From positions 2,677,365 to 2,741,364 of the forward strand of contig KL647294.1 in NCBI GenBank assembly GCA_000727475.1: a stretch of DNA of 64,000 nucleotides, read 5' to 3'. Position 1 is the stretch's first letter; each line of letters opens with the position of its first letter. Below, piece by piece: positions 12,301 to 24,300 of the stretch. The notes under the pieces are model-generated. The model did no database searches. It had not been told where the DNA came from and saw only the letters and a list, made by a program, of their open reading frames with translations. This DNA is from Sarcocystis neurona (lineage: Eukaryota > Apicomplexa > Conoidasida > Eucoccidiorida > Sarcocystidae). Both the position numbers and the translations under genes were made by a program.

Positions 12301-15300
12301 GCATCTTGCTGCTACTGCTGCTGCGGTGCTGCTACTGCTGCTGTGGCTGTCCCTCCTGGTTGCTGCACCTGATTAGCAACAACACGCTGCTGGACCTCAT
12401 CTCTGCTGCTCCTACTACTGCCCTGCAGCGATGCTACTGCTACTCACTGGCGCCGCTGCTTCTGCTTGTGGACTGGCCAGTGCTGCTGCTGCTTCCTGCA
12501 GCTACTGCTGCTGCTGCCTCCTGCAACTACGGCTGCTGCTGCTTCCTGCAACTACGGCTGCTGCTGCTGCTACCTGCTACTGCTGCTGTGCGTGTGACGT
12601 ACGACAGGCGGCAGCAATCTCCTCTTCCATGTGCAGCCCGAAGGCGTCTCGCAGCTCCGCGGTCTCGACAATAGAATTGAAGAGACCCAACTCTTCTTCG
12701 TCAATCTCTCCCTACGCGTGCACACATATATACACACAGATACATACATGTAAAAAGTACATATATCTATGTGATATACGTATATATATGTGTGCGCATG
12801 TAGGCGCTATAGATGTACTATTAGAAGAACAAGTGAATTAACGAAGGAAAGGTAGATACACAGAAGGAAGCACGCATACACACACACACACAAGGAGATG
12901 CCTCCAAATTCATGTGGAGGTGGACTCAGAAAAGACCGTATCCATACGTATATACAAATGTACATATCTATTCATCTCTATACATGTAAATACACCTACA
13001 CATATATATACATATACACATATATACATATATACATACATATATACATACATATATACATACGTATATACATATATACATACATACATACGTATATACA
13101 TATATACATACATACATACATACATACGTATATGCATATATACATATATATATATATATACATATATACATATATATACATATATACATACATATATACA
13201 TACATATATACAGACATAGATACATATATACAACATATATACATATATAGATACATATATATATACGTATGTATATATATATATTTCTATTTTGATTGAT
13301 AACACGGATTGCTCACATACCCAAAGAAAAGGACTGGCATGTATCTATGTCTCTCCACATACGTATAGATGCCTCTGTGTGTGTGTGTGTGTACATATAT
13401 ATATATATACACATTTGCACAGATACACCTGAACTCCTGCTAGTGTTTACACTATAGATATATAAAGGCCTGCTATCTTACACACGAATACACATATATA
13501 GAAGAAAAGTCAGGTGCTGTACATACACTCCACTAGTGCATGCACGCACGTATATGTGTGTTTATATACACAGAGAGACAGAGACGTGCATCTGAAGAGA
13601 CTGATTTTCTGCTATATACACATATGTGTATCGATACGTAGAGGGACGGGCAAAAATGGAGACTTGCACGTGTCCAGGCATTCCCCAGTAGTAGCTGCTC
13701 CCGCATGCATGCGCAACACCGAAGCCACTCACGTTGTTGCGGAGCAAGAGAGCTCCCACGTCCCGATGAAGTCACACCCGTCTTAACCAAGTTCATATAT
13801 ATATATATATATATTTGTCTACATATGCTATATATATATAATCGTACACATATATATATATATAGGCACTACCTCTTCACAGACGCACAGGCACACACAC
13901 ATACATGCATTCAGACACGTCTCTCACAACAGTCACTGTTTCGTGTTTGTATATATATATACGTATGTATATAAATAGAAAGTCTATATATATATATGTG
14001 TGGGTATACGCATAACATATAGACATACACCTCCATTATACACACATCAAGATCCCAGTCCGGGAGTTGATAGATCTCCACTTGAACACTCCTGTGTGGG
14101 GCAGTCCTCGCAGTCGTTTTGACAAATGCATGCATACGTAGTTTCGTCGAACGCAGAGCAGCAACAGAAGAGAATACATCAAACCGCGAAGCGCGTGGAG
14201 AGGCGCAGACACCGGCGCACCACACAGCAGCTGGCGCACATTATACGTCTCTACGCATGCGTATAGATATAAGTATACATAGACAGAGAGCCAGAAAGAC
14301 ATGCCTGGATATATTTGTTTGTGCATGTGGCAGCCGACGCACATATGTGTGTGTGTGTGGGCGTACAATTAATATATATATATGTATATGCCTGGATATA
14401 TTTGTACCTATACGTAGCAGCCGAGGCACATATGTGTGTGTGCGTGTGTGTGCTCATATAATATATATATATGTATATAGGCCCAGATAGATTTGTACGT
14501 ATGTGTAGCAGCCGACGCAAATAACAGATCTATATATATTTAATCCTGTGTATACATATATGTATATATATATGTGTGTAGCAGCCGAGTAGACTGGAGT
14601 CACGACGAAAGAACAGCGATAACACTTTCAGAACAGCAAGCGTGTTATGAAGTCGGAGATACATGTGCCTTACGGAGAGGTATAGATATCCCCATATACA
14701 TGGTGTGTACGTATACATATATATGCATGTATATATCAAATAGATATGTATGCATAGATTATACTTGTATCCTCCAAGTACATATTCAAGACGAAGGACA
14801 GCAGCAAAAATGGCAGCAGCGCAGCAACAGAAGCAGCCGCCGCAAAGGCGGAGCACGGGTGCCCAGGTGCAGGTGTACCGGCAGAAGAAGCAGCAACAGC
14901 AGCAAACAAAGCGCGGAAGAAGCGCCAGATGCAGCAGCAGCTGCAGCATCGCACCACCAGCAACAGCAGGTGCAGCAGCATCGCCGAAGCAGCAGCAGCA
15001 GGTGCAGCAGCACCGCAGAACCAGCAGCAGCAAGTGCAGCAGCACCGCAGAACCAGCAGCACCAGGTGCAGCAGCACCGCAGAACCAGCAGCACCAGGTG
15101 CAGCAGCACCGCAGAACCAGCAGCACCAGGTGCAGCAGCACCGCAGAACCAGCAGCAGCAAGTGCAGCAGCGGAAATTGGCAAGACTTGTTAGGTGACTT
15201 ACTAATTCATGGGCGCGCAGCCACTCTGCCTTTAGCTGTCGCATGCTGTCCACAAACGCCTCTCCGTCGGGGTCCTCTGCCTGCTGCTGCTGTTCTGCTG

Positions 15301-18300
15301 CTGACGCTTCCGCGCCGTCTGCGTCGCCAAATAGCTTCTCTCTCTCTGCTCCTCCTCCCCTTTCTTTCTCTGTCACTTCTTCTCTTTCCCGCTGCGGCAC
15401 CGTCGTCCCCATGTGCGCCCTCTCCCTCTGCTGCTCGGGTGTCTCCTGCTGACCGGCCGACTCCCCCTGCTGCTGCTGCTGATGACGATGATGGTGATGC
15501 GTGTCCTGCTGCTGCTGCTGCTCCACACCAACTGGGCTTTGCCGTTGTTGCTGCTGCCGCTGCTCCTCCGCAGCTGCTTCCCTTGCTGCTGCTGCTCCTG
15601 CTCCTGCTCCTGCAGCACTGCTGCTGCTGCTTGCAGCGTCACTCTCAGCTGCCAGCAAATGCTGCTGCCACTCCGCTTCCCAGTCCACCAGTTCGCCGTC
15701 CCGATCGACGAGCTGCACGCATTTCAAGCGCGGCCGCTGTAGTTATTCATATAGACATATATGTACGGCAGTCGTATATATTTCAGTAGGAATCACATCC
15801 ACATAAATATATCATCACACACACGCACACACGTACACCTTGTGTGTCTGTGTGTGTGACTCCTCTGCGTATCTGTCTATCTATATATATATATATACAT
15901 ACGTGAATACAGATATATACGTACAAATATATATCATATGTACATACGTATACACATATATACATACATATAAATATGTACCATATACATATATATATAT
16001 GAAAGACATATATACATACAAATACGTATATATATATATATATGTACAACCATACACCACGTATATACAGACAAATATATGGATGAGAGATATAGATACA
16101 AGTATGCATAAAATAAACATCCATATCAACATACGTATATACATACATATATATGTATATATGAGATATATATATATACAAATATATGTACGTGTGTTCA
16201 TGGGCCGAATTCTTGATCGTATATATGTAAAGAGAGAGAGCCAAACATGCACACCAGCCGCATACAAACACGTAGACACGGGTACACAAACTCTATCAAC
16301 AGATTTTCCTGCGCCCACGTATACACATATACATACATATATATATACATATGCGCCCATGCATAATCATATATATACGTATATATACATGTAAAGAGAG
16401 AGAGGCGCATATGTAGATTTAAAGGAAGTAGTCCAGTGGATAGCTGGTATGTAAGTGTGGAAATACATGTGCATGCTGCATGTAGCAAGACAAAGGAGCA
16501 GAGGCCAAGCGAAATTCGGCCAGAGAGAGAGGAAGGATGGAGACGTCAAAAATCACCGAGACGGAGAGACGGAGACGGGGACGACGCGGAGAGCAGCGGA
16601 GGGAGACGCGTCGCGAAGAAGAGCGACAGTCCCAGACAGAGAGGAGAGCGTGCGGGCTCTTCAAGTGTTGTCGCTTTAAAAAGTAGGGAGAGTCTGCTAC
16701 GTAGGGTTCCCCCATTTCTTCCACAAGGAGAGGATAGGAAGCTCGGGAATAGACGCCTCACGTACAAATACATAGTAGAAGTGCACGCTTGCTGCTGCAA
16801 CAGCAGAGGCAGCAGCCGCAGCGGAAAAACAGCTGCTGCCAGCCGATTTGTGGCAGCAGCAACAGCAGCAGCAGCAACAGCTGAAACAGCTGCAGCAGAA
16901 ACCGCAGCAGCAACAGTAGCAGCAGAAACAGCAAGAACACGACTCGCGGCAGCAAGAAGACCGGTAGCACGACTGGCAGCAGCGGAGTGGCGGCGACAGC
17001 AGCCAGCAGCAGTAGACGAGAAGCAGCAGGTGGCAGCGAATGAAGAAGATGCAGCAGGCGGCAGCAAACGAAGAAGAAGCAGCAGCGGGTACAGCGACAG
17101 CAGCAGCATCCCGGGCAACAGCAGCGCGTCACGAGCCGGGACAGCAGCAGCACTCCGACCCCCCAGCCCCACACACGGCAGCCAGGAGAAGCAAGAAGCG
17201 GAACCGCAGCAGCAGACCAATAGGAAAGCCTTAGTGTAGAGGACGTCAAGAAAGAGCCGACGACGAAAGAAGAAACTCCAAGGATACACATAGCCGCAGA
17301 AGTATCCGGAAGTGTGAAGTCCTCTTTCGTTCTGCTGTGCTCCTCTCGTCTCTTTTCGGGTGTACGTACACCCAAAGGAGCAGCGCGGTGCACGTCAAGG
17401 CCAGATATCACGTTCACTCCCGGCGAGGCAAAAGAGCAGCACAGAGAGAAACGTAGGAACCTACGTGTACAGATCCACAAATGTATTCATTTATATTGAT
17501 AGGAGTCTACATATCTGTGTTAACGGCTCTATTTCCCTTGTTTTTCTGCACCGGTTCCCTCGAAAAAAGAGGTACGTAACCCGGTCGCAAGACAGCAGCT
17601 TACAAGCAGCACCAGCGTACACAGCAGCACTTCTACTCCGCAGGACGGGCTGCACATGCTAGTCAGCGTCCTCAGCGCACCCCACAGCAGCAGCACCGCA
17701 GTAGCAGCACAAGCGAGAGCCACGAAAGCGGGACAGCGAGCAAGACCTTTTCCTCGGGAGGTCAGGGCCAGCAGCAGAAGCCGGCCTTTCTGGTGAAAAA
17801 GCGGTTGCAGCGAACGAGGTGGCACCAGCAGCAGCGGAGATGGAGGCGGCAGAAACAAAGCAAGAGCAGCAGCAGAGGGAGAGGCTGCAACCTGTGCAGC
17901 AGCAGTGGACAAAGGGAGCGCAGCGGCACGAGAAGAGCGGTGACTACAGCAGCAAGAGAAGATGAAGAGACGGCTACGACAGCAACAGCAACAAGCGAAT
18001 GAAAGAGACGTGCCTTGTTGTCAACAACGTTGACTTCTTTGTCAGCAATTTTTGAGATGAAGTACGCGAACTCCGATCGGGCGAACTTCTCCTCTCCCAT
18101 GCCGCGCCTCATACTCTCCAACATTCCCCGCGCAGCTTCCTGTTCACGCCGTTCGAGCAACAGCACCCACACATGCGCCCAGCAGCAACAGAAGAAGGAA
18201 CCACGCAGACAGACAGATATACGCACATGCGTCTACAGCTGCCTGTCGCGCACCAATGACGACACGTACAAACATGCAATATATATATATATATATATTA

Positions 18301-21300
18301 GATACGCATGCAGATACACGTACATATATGAATGTATATAGATTTATACGCATGCACATACACACACATATGTATACGTATATATATGTATGTATACGCA
18401 TGTACATACACATATGTATATATATGTATACGCAGGCACACAGAGATATATATATTATAAACTTCTCGAAGGAAGAGGACGCTGGGCGGCACGTGCGCAT
18501 TTCGTTGGGTCCCGTCGTCGACCGAGGCGAAGGCAGAAGAAGCGTGGAACAGAAAGACGCAAAGAAGCAAAAGCAGACAAAAAGAAGAGAAGCAGAAGCA
18601 GGCAAAAGAAGATACACGAAGCAGAAAAGGAAGGGGAAGATGCAGACGCAGAAGCACCAGGGGGAGCTCCCAAGTATATACGTGTGTGTATGTGCGTGAG
18701 GTTGATATATTCCCGCGAGCCAAGCTTCTGCCCGCAGATGTGCATGCACACGTACGCGCAGCCTCCTCTCGCGCGTAAATGGGGGTGGTGACGACGCATC
18801 GGAGGACGCCGTCGCGTCGCAGCGAAGCGCAGCAGCAACACCTGCCGAGGCATCCTCGCGTGGCGCTCCTCTTCGACGTGTCTCCCTCGTCTGCTTCTCT
18901 GCTGCTCTGCTGCTCTGCTGTCTCTGCTGCTCTGCTGTCTCTGCTGCTCTGCTGCTCTGCTTCTCTGCTGCTCTGCTGCTCTGTTGCTCTGCTGTCTCTG
19001 TCTCTCAGTGACCTTCCTGCTCATCATTTTTGCTGTTCCTCTCTGTGTCTTTCTCTCGGCTTCTTCTTCTGTGCTACTCTTCCCCCTTCTCTCTGTGTCT
19101 CCGTCTGCCTCGCCTTCGTGTCTCCGTGTCGCTGTGTGTCTGCGTCTCGCGTCCCTCTCTCGCTTTCCTGCTGTTGTTGCTGTCCCTCTCTGCCCCTCTT
19201 CCCTCATTTTCTCCCCCTTCGATATCTCCTTCTGTGGGCTTCTTCTCTGGTGCGCGCTGCCAGCACGAAGAGGCAGGGGCTCGCTCGCGGCTTCTCCCGC
19301 AGTCAGGGAGACGGGGGTCGCGTGCCTGCGCCGGCTCCGCGTGGGCAAGCCCCGAGCGCGGAAGCTGACGAGGGGGCCGCGCATGCAGAGATACGGAGAG
19401 ACAGACGCATGCACAGATTCTCGTAATTTGGTGGAAGGATGTATCTGGTGGGTTCTACAGAGAAAAACGCGACTTTCACCTGCTGAAGAGGACCCAGCAC
19501 TCCGCCTTTCTTCGGTCTCTTCCTGCTTCTAAGAGAGATGTTCCTGCCAAGTGTCTCAGCAGAAATGCGGGTGCATGCGCCGACCTCTTGCCCTCCCCGA
19601 GGTAATGCGTCTCCGCCGCATGCCTCGCCTCCTCACAGCAGCCGCGGCAGCACGACCTACCACAAGCCTCTCTGCCAGGAAAGGCGAGACGGACTGGTAC
19701 TCCAGTATAGAGATCTGCTCTCTCTCTTCCTATACAAATATATATACACATGTACTCTCATCAGTCTCTACGTAAAGATATATGTACATACATACATACT
19801 CCAGTTTATCTCTATTCTTTCCCCACATATGTATATACATACTCCAGCGTATCTCTACTCTCTCCATTCACTAAAATATATATATATATATATGCATACG
19901 TATATACTGAATAAATACAGACATATATAGATATATACATATATGTATATATACTCCAGTCTATCTCTACTCTTCCCTTCATACACATATATATATATAC
20001 TCCTGCCTACGTCTACTCTCTCCGTTCACTAATATATGCATATATGTATATACATGTACTCCAACCTAATACATATACATATACATATATATGTACTCCA
20101 GTCCGGTCTAAAATATATACAAATAAATGTACTCCAGTCTAATATATATATATATATATATATGAGAAGTGCAGTCTACGTGTATTCTGTCCCTTCATAT
20201 ACATATATGTATATGTGTGTACTCCAGCCTACGTCTACTGTCCCTGTTTCCCTAATATCTAATATATGTACGTATGTACTGTAGTTTTAAACATATCTAT
20301 ATATATCTATGTACTCCTCTATAAAATATATATACTTATATATAGTCCGATCTAGTATATATATATATATGTACGTGGACTCCACTCTCACATATATACA
20401 TATGTGTCGTCCACTCTTTTTGGACTTACTCTCTTTCTTCAAGAGTAAGTGTATGTACTCCACTTTCTGTCTGTTGTCTTCCTGTCTAGAAATTAAGAGC
20501 CTTGGACAGTGAGTCATAGATATTGTAGCAAGTGAAGAAGTAGAACATCAAAAGGTTGGACTTGGGCAGCAGACCGCTGTCAAAACGTGTGCGTCACACA
20601 TTCCTGGGTGGAGGACACGTGTCTGTGTGTTGCTTCGGAGACACGGAGACACAACTATTCGCTTGTAGAAAAGGAGAGGGAGACAGCTACAATGTCGAAA
20701 TGTCCGTCTCTTATACACACGTGCCTGTGTCTACTATTTAGCATACACACGTATCTGTATTTGTCCTAGACACGTGGAGGTAGACACACGTATCAGCCCA
20801 AAGACAGACGCGAAGAGACTGGCAGTTTACAGAGATGCGTCTTACAGCGTCGAAAAATTGCGTCCCAGGCGCCGCCTGCTCGGCAGTTCTGTCAGTCGGA
20901 TTCTGCTGCTGCTGCAGCTGCTGGGCTGCTGCTGCTTCTTCTTCAGACGTGCTGCGGGGCGCTGCTGTCTGACGGGCAGCCGCGTCGCGGAGAGCCGCGG
21001 CAGCGGCTTCTTGAAAGGCAGCAGCAGCGGCGGCGCTGCTGCTCGAGGCAGCAGCAGCTGCTGCAGCAGCCGAATCCAGCTGCACGTCCCCCTCGGCTTC
21101 TGCTGCCAGACGCCTGGTGTAGTTCCACAGATCCACACGTTCCTGCTCCTCTCTCTCAAGGCGCTCCAGCTCTCGCGCAGTAGCAGCAGCAGCAGCGAAA
21201 TGCAGGGGAAGCCCCCCGGCACCTCCTCCTAATCCGACGCTGCTGCTGCTGCTGCCGAGAACAGAGAACAGCTGGGAAGGCGGCGGCACCATGACCGAAG

Positions 21301-24300
21301 GCGCGGCGACAGGCAGTACGTTTCTGAACCCAGCTACTGCTGTCTGGCTGCTGCTGCTGCTGTTTGGCGTTTGCAGCAGCGGCAGATGATCGCTTGCTGT
21401 TGTACTGGGTGCTGCGGCTTGCGCAGACCCTGCAGACGCCTGCTGCCCTGCTACTGCAGTGGCGTTGGTCGCTTTTACTTTTTCATATGCTGCTGCTGCA
21501 GGGCCAGTAGCAGCGTCAGCAGCAGAGGCGGGTGCTGCTGCTGCTGCGCCGGTGAAAACCGCGCCATGCCTGGGCAGCTGCAGACCTGGCGACTCTGCCG
21601 CAGATGGGGTAGCCGTGGCAGCAGCAGTCGCTTGGGACTGGTGCTGCTGCGCCTGCTGCTGCCGCTGTGGAAAGCGAGCAATAGGAAGTAACGGAGCAGC
21701 AAAATCAGCAGCAGCCTCGTCTCCCCCTGCTAGAGCTGCTTTTTGTTGCTCTCCCACGCAAAACCGCTGGAACGCTTCTGTCCAAAAGTGCTGCTCCTGC
21801 TCAGCGGCCCTCCCCAGATACCACCGTTCCGCCTGCGGCTGCTGCTGCTCCCGCACCGCCTGCTGCTGCTGCTGCACCTCCCGCAATGCCTGCTGCTGCT
21901 GTACCTTCTGCGCTGCCTGCTGCTGCTGCAGCTCCCGCACCGTCTGGTGTCGCTGCTGCGCGTCGTGCTGCAGCTGCTTCTCACGCTGCTGTTGCTGCTG
22001 AAAGGAGCCGCCCCCGGCAAGAGGAATGGCAGCTGCAGCAGCGTCCAACGAAGATACAGCTACGTTTTCGTAAGGCAGCAGTGATGCGTAAGTGCTGCTG
22101 CTGTTGCTGCTGAACGCGGCAGGAGGCTGAAGTCCTTGCGGAGCTGCAGCAGCACCTGCGGATCCGCACGCGCGCCACAGCAAATCCAGCGGAAGCAACG
22201 ACGAGATGGGAGCCACGTCAAGCCACCGACCCCGGGTGTACAGACACCGCATGGCACATGCCTGCAGGTTGACACGTATACGCTCATGCAAAGTGATACA
22301 CAATTACGCACCTAGACACACGTGTGAACACAAATACACAAAATAGGTATACATCTATATATGCATACATTTGTCCGTAGAGTGGTCTACATACAGACAC
22401 ACGTATATTTACACGTACACGTAGAGAAATACATATATATCTACACCACACACACATATATCCACAGTACACACATCCAGTGCACACACATGCACAAACG
22501 CATGCATGCATGCATGTATGGATACATATATATACATACGCATATGTATATATACATATATACCTATACACATATGAACCTACATATGTACGCTATGTAT
22601 GTACGTATATATACGTCCACATATATGTAACATACCCACAAGTATATACATATACATATATATATATTTATATTTACACGTAGGAACATATGTATACATT
22701 CGTCCTGAAAGAGCATATGGATATACACATATATATGTGCAGTACACACACTTATATGTGCAGTGCATACACACACATACACATACGCAGTCCATACACA
22801 CATACATAAGCAACAACACACAGATATATACATGCAATATATACGCATGTACGAATTGATATATATACAGGTATGTATATGAATGTGTATATATATCGGT
22901 CGTGACGGACGAGAACGCGTAGACAGCAGCAACAGGTATGAGTGTAGGGAAGAGCAGCGAATCTGCAGCAGCAGCTGCTTCTCTTGACGCTCCTCGGTCT
23001 CTGACGTGACCAGGGCAGCAGAATCCGAGCAGATGCAGTGCAGCACATCCTTGCGCCTTTCCACTACCCTACGTATATCTACCTCTCGAACAAAGAGACA
23101 GGGTCGCAGCACACAGAGCGAGAGAAACCTTCTCTCTATATACATACGAGAAGGTGTGTGGGCATATATTTAGAAAGGCGAAGAGACATGCCTGGGAAGC
23201 AGCACGTATCCGTATAGATATGTAAAAAGTTTGTCTATATACAGAGAGGCAGAGACACAAAGCAAGAGAGAGAGAAGAGCGACATATATACATATATATA
23301 AATATATATATATATATATGTATACATACAGAGAGAGAGGGAAAGGGCGATACATATATATATATATATATGTATACATACAGAGAGAGGGAAAGGGCGA
23401 TACATATATATATGCATATATACATATATATATATATATATGTATACATACAGAGAGAGAGGGAAAGGGCGATACACATANNNNNNNNNNNNNNNNNNNN
23501 NNNNNNNNNNNNNNNNNNNNNNNNNNNNNNNNNNNNNNNNNNNNNNNNNNNNNNNNNNNNNNNNNNNNNNNNNNNNNNNNNNNNNNNNNNNNNNNNNNNN
23601 NNNNNNNNNNNNNNNNNNNNNNNNNNNNNNNNNNNNNNNNNNNNNNNNNNNNNNNNNNNNNNNNNNNNNNNNNNNNNNNNNNNNNNNNNNNNNNNNNNNN
23701 NNNNNNNNNNNNNNNNNNNNNNNNNNNNNNNNNNNNNNNNNNNNNNNNNNNNNNNNNNNNNNNNNNNNNNNNNNNNNNNNNNNNNNNNNNNNNNNNNNNN
23801 NNNNNNNNNNNNNNNNNNNNNNNNNNNNNNNNNNNNNNNNNNNNNNNNNNNNNNNNNNNNNNNNNNNNNNNNNNNNNNNNNNNNNNNNNNNNNNNNNNNN
23901 NNNNNNNNNNNNNNNNNNNNNNNNNNNNNNNNNNNNNNNNNNNNNNNNNNNNNNNNNNNNNNNNNNNNNNNNNNNNNNNNNNNNNNNNNNNNNNNNNNNN
24001 NNNNNNNNNNNNNNNNNNNNNNNNNNNNNNNNNNNNNNNNNNNNNNNNNAAGGGCGATGCATACATATATATATATATATGTACACATACAGAGAGAGAG
24101 GGAAAGGGCGATGCATATATATATATATATGTATATGTGTAGGGAGACACACATACACAGACAGAGACAAACGGATAGAGAGCGGAAGACCTGCAACAGA
24201 GATGCTACTGAGACTTGAAGACGGGGATACGTAGAAGAGGGTGCGCAGTGGGCCGAGAATTGTAGACCAACCAGATGCATGTCACGCAAGTACACGAAGA

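Noticed and set aside
18455..19426. Long Arg/Glu/Gln minus frame and Ser/Leu/Cys plus frame
   Set aside because: CTCTGCTGCTCTG repeat artefact within PEX5 intron 3.
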